This document shows positions 16,780 through 25,400 of a DNA stretch of 64,000 nucleotides, one piece after another. Source of the stretch: Bryocella elongata. GTDB lineage: Bacteria > Acidobacteriota > Terriglobia > Terriglobales > Acidobacteriaceae. The stretch lies in NCBI RefSeq assembly GCF_900108185.1, contig NZ_FNVA01000001.1, positions 806,001-870,000 of the forward strand, read 5' to 3'. The position numbers were made by a program, and so were the translations under genes. A model generated the notes under the pieces. It made no database searches. It saw only the letters and a program-made list of their open reading frames with translations, and was not told where the DNA came from. Position 1 is the first letter of the stretch, and each line of letters begins with the position of its first letter.

Positions 16780-17805
16780 CTACAGGCCCTGCAGTGCTTT
16801 GCTTGCCGGTGCGTAGTTCGACGCCAGCGCAAGTGCCTTGTTGATTTCGATCTTAGCGCCCGCCACATCGCCGTCCTTCTTCAACATCAGTCCCAGCTTG
16901 GTGTGGACCCGGAAGGTTGGAGCTTCGTCGCTCTTGGCGGAGCCTTCGAGGTACTGCCGCAGCCAGTGTTCCGGACGTTCCAACCCCCAGTGATTCTCCT
17001 GCAGCAGCGTAGCGGAGTCGACAGTCGGTGAGCCGTGGCGGGTGTCCAGAGCCACCGCATGCTCCAGTGCACTCACCGCCTGTTTTCCGTCGCTACGGCG
17101 GAAGAAATACGCTCCGAGATCGACCCAGGCCTCGGGGCGATTCGCGACCGCTGTCGCAGCACGAAACTCGCGCTCAGCAGTCGGAAAGTCTTTTTGCTTC
17201 TCAGCGATCATCGCCCGGACGCGGTGGCCGGCTTCCGGCATTGTTCCGGAGATCTTGTCAGCCAGATCGGCGGCAAGATCCACACCTCCGCCGACGATGG
17301 ACGGAGCCCCAACATAGAACTCCCCAAGGTCGTTTGCGGCGGCGGCGTTGTGAGGATCAAGCTGGTACGCGGACTCGAAGGACGACTTCACCTTGCGGGC
17401 GAGCTTCATTGCCGCGAAGGGGCCAGCGTTCCTGGCCTTCAACCCGTAGGCGCGGCCCATCCACAGCTGCGCTTGGCTGTCGTCATGGAGCGTTTGAAGT
17501 GCCACCTCGCAGGCGGTCACGGCCTGATCGCCCAGCTCTTCGGCGTAATACGCTCGGCACAAAAGCAGCTGCGACTGGCCGTCCTGCGAACCGACCAGCA
17601 TCCGAACCAGCTCGTCGACGCGGCCCTCCATCAAGGCATGCTCCGCCGCCGGGCGATCCAGCGCCCATGCCGAAGCTCCAGCGAACACGAAGGTTGCTGC
17701 CACCAGCCACACGGCAGCCCGGAATCGCCACACAGGATGCGGCGTCAGGGGGGATGCGAAATGCGCGGCTTGGAGTGGAACCCGGTTCGACAAGACAGTG
17801 CTCAA
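16780..17805 (-). CDS. Exported TPR-repeat protein
   Basis: A 341-residue protein with an N-terminal membrane/signal segment (VWRFRAAVWLVAATFVFAGASAWA, about residues 25-48) and then a row of tetratricopeptide repeats: visible helical pairs include LLLCRAYYAEELGDQAVTAC, ANDLGEFYVGAPSIVGGGVD, EAWVDLGAYFFRRSDGKQAV and a final repeat ending YAPASKALQGL. TPR arrays act as protein-binding scaffolds. The start overlaps the stop of the HlyD-like adaptor gene (17802-17805), and the TolC-like gene follows after 43 bases, so this protein probably helps assemble or regulate the adaptor-channel complex. It has no catalytic motif. Confidence 0.85.
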   Translation of the reverse strand: MSTVLSNRVPLQAAHFASPLTPHPVWRFRAAVWLVAATFVFAGASAWALDRPAAEHALMEGRVDELVRMLVGSQDGQSQLLLCRAYYAEELGDQAVTACEVALQTLHDDSQAQLWMGRAYGLKARNAGPFAAMKLARKVKSSFESAYQLDPHNAAAANDLGEFYVGAPSIVGGGVDLAADLADKISGTMPEAGHRVRAMIAEKQKDFPTAEREFRAATAVANRPEAWVDLGAYFFRRSDGKQAVSALEHAVALDTRHGSPTVDSATLLQENHWGLERPEHWLRQYLEGSAKSDEAPTFRVHTKLGLMLKKDGDVAGAKIEINKALALASNYAPASKALQGL

Positions 17806-19043
17806 CGCTGGAGATTCACCGGTAGACCGTCGGAGAGCTCGGTCTCGGTGGTGGAGCGCAGCACGACGACGTCGCCCTCGTGCAGACCGCTTGTGATCTC
17901 GAACTGCGCAAGGTTGACCATGCCGACGGTGATGGGCGTGCGCGCGAGCTTGCCGCCGACCACGCGGTACACGTAGTCATTCGCGCCCTGGGTGTGCAGT
18001 GCCTCGCGAGGCAGGGACAGGACGCCGTGCCGTTCCTTCGTCGTCACATGAACAGTGACGTTGGTATTGGGAAGCAAGTCTCCGTTGGCGTCGTCGACCG
18101 TGATAATGCTCTCGCCAACATTGCGGGTGCCGTAGATCGTAACGGTGGTCGGGGCCTTGAGCACATGGCCGTGCCACAGCTTGCCCGGCTTGGCCGCCCA
18201 CTCGATGGTCACAGGCTGGCCGGCTGCGAGGTCACCAATCTGCGGCTCGTCGAAGTACGCCCGAACCTGGAGCTTGTTCAGGTCAGCAAGATTCAGCAGC
18301 AGGGCACCGGTCTGAACGTAGTCATACGGGTTCACCGCAATGGCATAAACCTTGCCGGAGATTGGGGAACGGATATCGGAGGCCGCGAAGTCGCTCTCAG
18401 CCGCACTGAGTGCCGTGGATGCCTGTGTCACGAGTGCCTTCTGCGAGCTGAAATCTCCGCCGGAGTAGCGTCCGGCCTGCCTGGAGAGCAGCTGATCGAG
18501 GTGAGCCTGGTCGCCATTCAGCTTGTCCTGTGCCTGCTGCACCTCGTTGGGCGAAGCAGCTCCAGAAGCGGCAAGCTGCTTCCGCGTCGCCAGCGTCTGC
18601 TGATCCTGCGCCACAGTCGTCCTCGCGGCAGCGATGTCAGCCTTCTGGCTTAGCAATTCATCCTGGGTGCCACCCTGTTGCAGGTTACGGAGACCCTGCT
18701 CCGCGGTCTGCAAACTTGCCTGCGCCGTGGCAATGCGGCTCGCCGCGTCGGAGGTGTCCATCTCTACAAGGCGCTGGCCGGACTCCACCCAATCGCCGAT
18801 CTTCACGAAGAGCTTTTTCACCTGACCGGGGGCGCTGGCGTGCGCCTGGAAGTCCACGGTAGGCTGCACGATGCCATTGCTGGTCACGATGCTGGTGATG
18901 TCACGACGCGACACCGCGATGCCTTCGACCGTGGTGCTGGGGCGTGAGGCATGCCAAAAAAGGAAACCAACCAGACCCACGCCCGCAATACCTGCGGCGA
19001 TCCATATCCAGTTGCGGTTTGGAGCTGGTTCTCGGGAAGCCAT
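17802..19043 (-). CDS. HlyD/MacA-type periplasmic adaptor subunit
   Basis: A 413-residue membrane fusion protein. Residues 12-31 (WIWIAAGIAGVGLVGFLFWH) form a single inner-membrane anchor; a lipoyl/barrel-sandwich half follows (VQPTVDFQAHASAPGQVKKL), then a long alpha-helical hairpin rich in Ala and Gln (about 95-205), the second lipoyl half (IRSPISGKVYAIAVNPYDYV) and the beta-barrel and C-terminal domains. Such adaptors bridge an inner-membrane pump and a TolC channel, most like MacA. The gene heads an operon with the TPR and TolC-like genes; no ABC or RND pump gene is present. A -10-like TATACT lies 13 bases before the ATG with no clear ribosome-binding site, so a very short leader is possible. 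Confidence 0.9.
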   Translation of the reverse strand: MASREPAPNRNWIWIAAGIAGVGLVGFLFWHASRPSTTVEGIAVSRRDITSIVTSNGIVQPTVDFQAHASAPGQVKKLFVKIGDWVESGQRLVEMDTSDAASRIATAQASLQTAEQGLRNLQQGGTQDELLSQKADIAAARTTVAQDQQTLATRKQLAASGAASPNEVQQAQDKLNGDQAHLDQLLSRQAGRYSGGDFSSQKALVTQASTALSAAESDFAASDIRSPISGKVYAIAVNPYDYVQTGALLLNLADLNKLQVRAYFDEPQIGDLAAGQPVTIEWAAKPGKLWHGHVLKAPTTVTIYGTRNVGESIITVDDANGDLLPNTNVTVHVTTKERHGVLSLPREALHTQGANDYVYRVVGGKLARTPITVGMVNLAQFEITSGLHEGDVVVLRSTTETELSDGLPVNLQR

Positions 19044-19117
19044 ATGTACAAAGCGCAGTATATAAGACGCTTCGACACGCCCTTCGATCCGGAAGATTTA
19101 CGTTGATGATCTCGGGA

Positions 19118-20986
19118 TCAAGTTCGGCTACCTGCATCGGCTCGACGAGCGGCTACGATCTCCAGCTCCCATCCGGCAAATCCAGGCTTCCAGTTGCGAT
19201 GCAGACGATAGAGCAGGTCCATCGCATCTCCTTGCTGCCAGCCTTCGTCCGCCGCTAGTTCGGCCCAGTTCGTTCTCCGGGTCCAGGCCACTCCGGTGAA
19301 GGCAACGCCCGTGTCAGGATCTTCCACGCGCAGCCGCAGGTGCTTCTGCGCCACGGTCCGCGGGGGAGCCGCGAGTCGCACCCCGGCACTCCGCCAGACA
19401 GGCTCTTCATTGCCATTGCCAAAGGGTGCCAACCGCTCCAGCGCCGCCAAAAATTCCGGCGTCACCTCGGCGAGTGAAAGGTCTCCATCGTACTGGACGA
19501 CCTCTGCAGCTCCCGGATCCGGCGAATGCTCGGCCGCATAGCCCTGCATACCCTCCCGCAGCCGCCCCACTCGCTCCGACGACAAGGCGAACCCCACCGC
19601 GTGCGCGTGTCCCCCAAAGCGCGCGAGCAGACCTCCGCCGGTCTCTCCGTGGACTGCAGTCAGAGCGTCGAGCAGATGAAAGCCGGCGACGGATCGCCCC
19701 GATCCATAGGCGAGCCCGTCGGCCTCATGTGCCAGGACCAGGGCTGGCCGTCCGGTGCGTTCCACCACTCGCGAGGCCAGGATCCCGATGACGCCACGGT
19801 GCCATCGCGTTGTCTCTTCGCCGCTCTCCTGTGCTTTGCCATCCCAGCCGTCGTCCAGTACAAGACAGGCTGGCCAATCGCCTTGCGCTTCGCGCAGACC
19901 TTCCAGGTACGTATCGATCTCGCGCAGAGCTTCGGCCTCACTGGCGCGGCGATCATCATTCAGCCGATGCAGCTTCGTGGCGAGTGTTCGGGCCAGCTCT
20001 GGATCACGGGTGAGAAACATCTCCACCACATCGTTCGCGGCGTCCATTCGGCCAGCCGCATTGATCCGAGGCGCCAGCCGGAAACCCACGTCCATCGCGC
20101 TGATCGGGCGTTCGACTCCCGGGCCAAATTCAATCTCCGCCAGCTCCATCAGGGAACGCAGTCCGTGCTGGCTCGGGTGCCTGAGCTCCGCCAGCCCCAG
20201 CGCCGCGATGATTCGGTTTTCGCCCGTCAAAGGCACAGCATCCGCGATGGTCGCAATCGCCAGCAGCTTGAGGAAGGAGGGAATCACCTTGGCGCGGAGC
20301 TTCGTTCGCTCGGCGTCATCCGCGGCGACCGACTCCAGCAAAGCCTGCGCCAACTTGAACGCCACCGCTGCTCCGCAAAGCTCCTTATATGGATACGGGC
20401 ATCCCGGCTGGTTCGGATTCACGACCGCCAGCGCATCCGGAATTCCGCCAATCTCGTCCGGCAGGTGGTGGTCCGTGACGATCAGGTCCAGCCCGACGCG
20501 GCGAGCTTCTTCCGCCGCCGCGAAGCCGCGAATGCCGGTATCCACGCTGACCACCAGCCGCACGCCTTCGGTCGCAGCCTCAACGATCCGCGAGCCCTGC
20601 ATTCCGTACCCTTCGCGGATGCGGTGCGGGATGTGGTAGCGAACATCGGGCTTCTGTCCGAAGGCCGCAGCCACCCGTTCCGCCGCCGTCTTCAGCAGGA
20701 CCGTTGCGACCGTCCCGTCCACGTCGTAGTCGCCATAGATGAGGATCGGCTCGCCAGCGGCCAGGGCGGAACGCAGACGCACCACCGCACGCTCCATGCC
20801 GAGCATCAGCAGGGGATCGTGCAGGGCTCGAAGTGTTGGTTGAAGAAAAAGCTGCGCGTCGCTGATCTGTAAGACCCCTCGTGCAATGAGGAGCCGCGCC
20901 AGAGGTTCGGCGAGGGACAGCTCGCGGGCAAGGCTCAGGGATGCCTCGGAGACAACCGTCCTCGGCCTCCAGGTTGCGTCGATCAC
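19118..20986 (-). CDS. recJ: Single-stranded-DNA-specific exonuclease RecJ
   Basis: A 622-residue 5'-3' ssDNA exonuclease of the DHH superfamily, acting in recombination, mismatch and base-excision repair. The metal-binding motifs are present: DYDVDG at 86-91, the VSVDTG block near 147-151 and DHH at 172-174, followed by the DHHA1 motif GGHAHAVGF late in the protein and a C-terminal OB-like region. Length is typical (about 570-620). It lies 10 bases downstream of the acidic 153-residue gene on the same strand, so they form one transcript. Confidence 0.94.
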   Translation of the reverse strand: MIDATWRPRTVVSEASLSLARELSLAEPLARLLIARGVLQISDAQLFLQPTLRALHDPLLMLGMERAVVRLRSALAAGEPILIYGDYDVDGTVATVLLKTAAERVAAAFGQKPDVRYHIPHRIREGYGMQGSRIVEAATEGVRLVVSVDTGIRGFAAAEEARRVGLDLIVTDHHLPDEIGGIPDALAVVNPNQPGCPYPYKELCGAAVAFKLAQALLESVAADDAERTKLRAKVIPSFLKLLAIATIADAVPLTGENRIIAALGLAELRHPSQHGLRSLMELAEIEFGPGVERPISAMDVGFRLAPRINAAGRMDAANDVVEMFLTRDPELARTLATKLHRLNDDRRASEAEALREIDTYLEGLREAQGDWPACLVLDDGWDGKAQESGEETTRWHRGVIGILASRVVERTGRPALVLAHEADGLAYGSGRSVAGFHLLDALTAVHGETGGGLLARFGGHAHAVGFALSSERVGRLREGMQGYAAEHSPDPGAAEVVQYDGDLSLAEVTPEFLAALERLAPFGNGNEEPVWRSAGVRLAAPPRTVAQKHLRLRVEDPDTGVAFTGVAWTRRTNWAELAADEGWQQGDAMDLLYRLHRNWKPGFAGWELEIVAARRADAGSRT

Positions 20987-20996
20987 ACCGCCGCCC

Positions 20997-21458
20997 TTAC
21001 TCGTCTTCGTGATCGTCCACGATGATGCTGCCCAGCTCGGTCATGCTCTCCATCAGCTCCTGGAAGAGGTCGTACCACTCGGTCGCGGTCTCGTAGAGGA
21101 AGATCACTCCGCCATGGCTGAAGCCCAGCTGCAGGTAGCCAATCTTTCCGACATGCTGCAGCAGCTCGCGAGCTTCTTCCAGCTCGGCAGCGTCGCCGTC
21201 CGGAAAGTTCTGGTCCTTGATCTGGGCCAGCAGGGTCGATACATCTTCCGGCTCGAGCAGGACTTCGCTCATGGTCACGAAAGGCACGGCTGCCGCCTTC
21301 GCGTCCTCGACAAAGTCCTTCCAGCTATCAACGTCATCTTCTTCGAAGATGACGGTAGGTACGTCTTCCGGGACGTACGCTTTCATGCGGCGGAGCCCGT
21401 GGCCGGCGATGAACGCGACCATGTCGTCGCGCAGGGTCGAAAGATCATCGAACTTCAT
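20997..21458 (-). CDS. Acidic conserved-type hypothetical protein upstream of recJ
   Basis: A 153-residue protein starting at ATG 21458 (MKFDDLSTLRDDMV); the frame upstream is open but overlaps the promoter area and is Pro/Gly-rich, so it was not used. The protein is strongly acidic, with clusters such as FEEDDVDSW and the C-terminal DDHEDE, and has no signal peptide or membrane segment. It looks like a compact alpha/beta protein (strands TVIFEED, YLQLGFSHGGVIFLYE; several helices). I do not recognise the family. It is 10 bases from recJ in the same direction, so it may be co-transcribed with the nuclease; a role as a DNA mimic or partner is speculation. Confidence 0.8.
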   Translation of the reverse strand: MKFDDLSTLRDDMVAFIAGHGLRRMKAYVPEDVPTVIFEEDDVDSWKDFVEDAKAAAVPFVTMSEVLLEPEDVSTLLAQIKDQNFPDGDAAELEEARELLQHVGKIGYLQLGFSHGGVIFLYETATEWYDLFQELMESMTELGSIIVDDHEDE

Positions 21459-21535
21459 ATCCCTAGTATTCTCGCAGATTTGGACGCCGCTGTGCTCTGG
21501 ATTTCCCCCAGGTTCCGGATGCCCTTCGACCAGGT

Positions 21536-21553
21536 ACCGCCGGGACCTCCCGG
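21536..21553. repeat. Second copy of GC-rich palindromic element
   Basis: Plus-strand ACCGCCGGGACCTCCCGG is identical over 18 bases to the minus strand of 15363-15346. Here it lies in the 161-base divergent region between the recJ-linked gene and the DUF507 genes and extends into a flanking GGTACC pair (21533-21538 and 21552-21557), allowing a long hairpin. Confidence 0.6.
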
Positions 21554-21580
21554 TACCCGAAACGGCAGCAGGTGCCACGT

Positions 21581-21608
21581 TTGGGCGTCCCCGCCGACGT
21601 GCTACCTT
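21581..21608 (+). promoter_or_regulatory. Putative promoter of the DUF507 pair
   Basis: TTGGGC at 21581-21586 and TACCTT at 21603-21608, spaced by 16 bases, match sigma-70 boxes moderately. The predicted transcript would begin near 21615, only about five bases before the ATG at 21620. Confidence 0.4.
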
Positions 21609-21619
21609 TAACCCTGACC

Positions 21620-21898
21620 ATGATCTTCTCCAAGGATTACGTAGGCTACCTCGCGAAGCAGACCACGAAGCACCTGATCGCCGCGAAGATGATCAAGACC
21701 GACAAGCCAGAGCTGGTGAACGCACGCGTTGCCAACTCGATGGTCGACGAGCTGTCGCTTGAGGACCGTATCAACGACGAGGTCCGCGTCATCCTCGAGG
21801 CCATCCAGGACGATATGCACAAAACCGGCGTCAGCTACCCGGAGATGTTCAAAAAGGTGAAGCAGAAGCTCGTCAATCAGTACAAGGTGGTGCTCTAG
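21620..21898 (+). CDS. DUF507 family protein, first copy
   Basis: A 92-residue cytoplasmic protein of the DUF507 family, recognised from the start MIFSKDYVGYLAKQ, the central LSLEDRINDEVRVILE and the end VKQKLVNQYKVVL. It is all-helical and charged, with no enzyme motif. The start at 21620 is the family's normal N-terminus. The stop TAG shares its last base with the GTG start of a second DUF507 gene, so the two are co-translated and likely form a heteromer. Function of DUF507 proteins is unknown. Confidence 0.88.
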   Translation: MIFSKDYVGYLAKQTTKHLIAAKMIKTDKPELVNARVANSMVDELSLEDRINDEVRVILEAIQDDMHKTGVSYPEMFKKVKQKLVNQYKVVL

Positions 21899-22173
21899 TG
21901 CGCATCTCCCGCGACAAGCTCAATAAGCTCGCCCACACCGTCGCCGACACTCTGGCCGAGATCGACGAAGTCGAGTTCCTCGAGGAGCGCAACACGATCC
22001 GCCAGGAAGCCCGCAAGGCACTCGAGAAGCTGCTGATGGACGAGTTGAAGCTCGACGCCGCCGCCCGGCTCAAGATCGCCTCCCAGCGCCGCATCATCCC
22101 CGAGGGCTCCCAGGAATGGGACATCCTCTACCGGAAGTACTACAACGACGAGGTCAAGAAGCTCGGCCTGTGA
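21898..22173 (+). CDS. DUF507 family protein, second copy
   Basis: A 91-residue helical DUF507 protein beginning with GTG at 21898 (MRISRDKLNKLAHTVADTL). The stop and start overlap by one base (TAGTG) with the first copy, a strong sign of translational re-initiation. Conserved features are the N-terminal helix pair and the end (EWDILYRKYYNDEVKKLGL). Sequence identity to the first copy is low by eye, so this is an old duplication with separate roles. The tRNA-Glu gene follows 86 bases later. Function unknown. Confidence 0.87.
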   Translation: MRISRDKLNKLAHTVADTLAEIDEVEFLEERNTIRQEARKALEKLLMDELKLDAAARLKIASQRRIIPEGSQEWDILYRKYYNDEVKKLGL

Positions 22174-22219
22174 TGTCAGCAAGAGTCCTGAGTTCTGGCT
22201 TTCCACCGCCAACTTTTGC

Positions 22220-22225
22220 TATACT
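22220..22225 (+). promoter_or_regulatory. -10 box of tRNA-Glu promoter
   Basis: TATACT lies 34 bases before the tRNA 5' end. A weak -35 (TGGCTT at 22196-22201) is 18 bases upstream. The strong -10 sequence and the location support a tRNA promoter. Confidence 0.5.
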
Positions 22226-22259
22226 TTGAAAGTCGCAGAGGGTTGCAAAGCCCGAACGT

Positions 22260-22336
22260 GGCGATATGGTGTAACTGGTTAACACGTCGCCCTCTCAAGG
22301 CGAAGAGTTCGGGTTCGAGCCCCGATATCGCTACCA
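22260..22336 (+). tRNA. tRNA-Glu (anticodon CTC)
   Basis: A complete cloverleaf can be folded by hand: acceptor GGCGATA / TATCGCT (first pair G-U), D-arm stem GTGT / ACAC, anticodon stem TCGCC / GGCGA enclosing loop CTCTCAA with anticodon CTC at 22294-22296, variable AGAGT, T-arm TCGGG / CCCGA with loop TTCGAGC, discriminator A and an encoded CCA (22334-22336). CTC reads GAG, so the tRNA carries glutamate. The gene is followed by its own terminator and by a possible integrase relic. Confidence 0.93.
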
Positions 22337-22480
22337 AAATCCCCTACAGAATCAATAATTTGAAGGCAAATACGGAACGCTCCGTGTTTGCCCTTTTCGT
22401 TTTGGTGGCACTTTGGTGGCACTCGATTTCCAGGTTCTCCAGTGTGTTCCGCTCGGTTCTTCGGTTTCGCGAATGGCTAA
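22337..22480 (-). pseudogene. Possible 3' remnant of a tyrosine integrase
   Basis: On the minus strand a short open stretch after an upstream TAG reads PFAKPKNRAEHTGEPGNR, then VPPKCHQNEKGKHGAF. The PPK-x-HQNEK type ending resembles C-termini of tRNA-targeting tyrosine recombinases that end next to their tRNA attachment site. The plus strand shows this as a direct repeat TTTGGTGGCAC TTTGGTGGCAC (22401-22422). Only about 45 codons remain and no catalytic residue is included. Identification is from memory of such tails and is tentative. Confidence 0.35.
22365..22403 (+). terminator. Rho-independent terminator of tRNA-Glu
   Basis: The arms GGCAAATACGGA and TCCGTGTTTGCC pair around an ACGC loop, and CTTTTCGTTTT follows. 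Strong stem and U-tract, 28 bases after the tRNA. Confidence 0.85.
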
Positions 22481-22495
22481 CCTATCGATACAGCG

Positions 22496-25400
22496 TCAAC
22501 GAACCACCAGTTGGATATTGACCGAGTGGGCAAGTGAGCTGGTGGTGTCTGTCGCGAGGACGGTCACGGTGTACGTTCCCGGGGGAGTGCTGCCTGGAAT
22601 TTTTCCGTTGCCGCATCCTTGCAGGAAGACCATGGGAGCCACGCCAATGATGGCGATCAGGAGGCCCAGACTTAGCACGGCGGTTCCCATGCGCCTTCTC
22701 GCTGCGCGGCGCAATGGAAGCAGCGGAAACAGCAAGAGCCCAGGGATGACAGGTCGGTCAGGCGTTCCTCTAAGGTTCAATGGACGCTTATCGTCCAACC
22801 TGCGCTCGAGCTTTGCCTGTCGGCCAAACTCATAGACCTGATTTGTATTGAGAATGAGTGTTACGGTTTGCGGGCCATTGGCAAGTGACTTCGACGTTGG
22901 CTGGAAGTAGCACTCTGCATTGATGGGGAACAGCGTGCAATTAAGCGCCACCGTATCGCGGAATCCTCCCAGCGGCGTGAGCGTAACTGTAAGTGGATGG
23001 TAATCCCCCGACGGAATACTCACGGACGTTGAAGAGACCGCCACGGCGAAGTCGTACGGCTGAATCACCTCTGCGACGGTGTTCGAGTTACTCGCTGCAT
23101 ATCCGGAAGCACCACCGTAACTAGCCACAATATTGTGCGTGCCGAGCGCGAGCGAGCTAAGACTGAGGTTCGCGGTCCCGCCGGCCAACGGCATAGAGCC
23201 CAGCGTCCCGAACTGATCCGCGAACACGACCGTACCCCCAGGTGGAGGCACGCCACTGACTTGAGGGATGACCGTGGCCGTCAGCACGACCGCCTGCCCC
23301 TGGTTGGCCGGGTTTGGCGTTGCGGTCAGAGCTGTAACTGTCGCTCCCGCGCCTACGATCTGAACGTCAATATTCGATGTGCTCGCGTTATCGTTGCTTG
23401 ATCCGGAATAGATCGCGGTCAGGCTATGGCTACCGACCGTCAATGCGGATGTAGTGAAAGCGTATGTGCCCGTCGGCGTGAGCGTCCCAGACCCCAAGAC
23501 GGTGGAACCATCCATGATGGTGATCGTGCCTGTGGGCGCGGCCGTGGACTGAGGGCTGGTGACGCTCACAGTGAGGCTGATCGGCTGGCCGAACGCTGAG
23601 GGATTCGGCGTTGACGACAGCTTGGTCGTGGTCTGTGCTCCATTGACGACAAGAGGCACCATCGCCGAGGTGCTGGATGCGAACTCAGTCGTTGGGCTGT
23701 ACACGGCGGTAATGTTGTAACTGCCCGGAGTGAGGCTGCCGGCCGTCATCGATGCCGTGCCACCAGCATTTGTGGCAGCGGATCCTAGTAAAGTCGATCC
23801 AGCGTAAAAAGAGATCGTCCCGGAGGGATTGCCGAACTGCGAAGTTACGCTCGCCGAGAACGTAACATTCTGGAGAGCCTGCGCAGGATTCGGCGACACC
23901 TGAACCAGTGTGGTCGCAGTGGGATAGCCGGTGATGACCTGCGTAAACACGGCTGAGGTGCTGGCATCGAAGTTGAAGTCACCGGGGTAGGTCACCGTGA
24001 TGCTGTGCGATCCGACGGTGAGAGACGAGGTAGAGACGCTGGCCTTCGCTGAAGCATCCAGCGTCATGGTGCCAAGGGCTGTGGTTCCGTCCAGAAACGT
24101 CACGGTCCCTGTCGGCGTATTGCAGTTGCCGGGCACCGTGGCCGTCAGGGTGACATTGCTGCCGCCGGGTGCGGGGTTATTGCTGGAGGTGATTACCGTT
24201 GCAGGTTGCGGATGCACCTCATACACGCCCATATCGATGGTGCCGCATACCGTGCGGTTCTTGTGATCCATGTCCTCGGACGGAATGTAGGGAGCCGTCA
24301 CCGTACCGGCTGCAAGTACCGGAGAGTTCCTCTGCGTGTGAAAATCATCAGCCCCCGCGTTCAGAAAAAGCGGATCGGTTTCGACGTCTGCGTTCGCAAG
24401 TTGGCAGGTGGTAGGCATCCCGCTGGTCGCGAACACATCGCTATAGCTGATCGGAGTGGAATAGGAAAGACCGATGCAATCGACAGTAAAGTTGCCGGGC
24501 GAATTTGTGTAGAAGAGATTATTCTCCAACACACTGTTAACCCCCAGGGGCACGTACATTGCCGCGCCCCCGAACGTGTTATTGGTTGCTATTAGCGTAA
24601 TCTGCGATTCGTTGAGCCCGAACTCCGAGTCGCCCCCCTCATAAAACGAACCAATGATGTTCTGCACCAGCATCGCAGTGGTCGCTGGCCAATGCAGTTG
24701 GTAGCCGAGAATAACATCTTCCCCTATAGCCGGGGTATTGTTTTGGATCACATTATTCTTCAGAACGATACTCTGCGCGTTCAGCAGGCTTACGCCGGCA
24801 CTGTAAAACTGCTCGGGCCCATGTGGATTCACATTGGTATTGTGCTCAATCAGGTTTGACTGCAGCGTAATGGAGCCGCCGTTGAAGATCCCGATTCCAG
24901 TCCCCGCCAAGGCGTTGCTGTTCAATCCGCACATCGACTGGCTGGGGGGATCTGTGGTTGCCGGGTAGCGGTTGTACCAGATGTGATTCCCTGTGACCGT
25001 GGGGCTTCCGCCATTCACGATGAGGATGCCGCAGCTACGATTCTGCTGAATGACATTATTGGTGATGGTGGGTGCAGATCCCGAAATAAGCACCCCCGCA
25101 ATATTCGCAGTCGAGGTCTGAAGACCATACACCCCCTGGATCGTGAACCCGTTCAGGACTGCGGTGCTCGGCTCGTTCGTCGACAGGTTCACACCCGGAC
25201 CGGGCTGCGATGGCTGGATGATCGTTGCCGTGGCGCCAGCATATGCGGTTGCGCCGCTGGTGACCGTGATGGCTTTGCCCTTGAAGTCGATGTTCTCGGC
25301 ATAGGTGCCCGGCGCAACGAGAACGGTATCTCCATTCACAGCCGCGTCGATCCCCGCCTGGATGGTGGGTTGGTCGGCTGGAACGTGAATCGTCGTCTGT

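Noticed and set aside
19526..20872. 448-codon plus-strand frame over recJ
   Set aside because: Shadow of recJ; no start signal or domain.
22326..22336. Search for a second copy of the tRNA 3' end as an att site
   Set aside because: No matching copy of the T-arm/acceptor sequence was spotted up to 28 kb, so island borders remain unproven.
22401..22422. Tandem TTTGGTGGCAC repeats as a CRISPR or iteron
   Set aside because: Only two adjacent 11-base copies with no spacers; better explained as part of the integrase-like tail.
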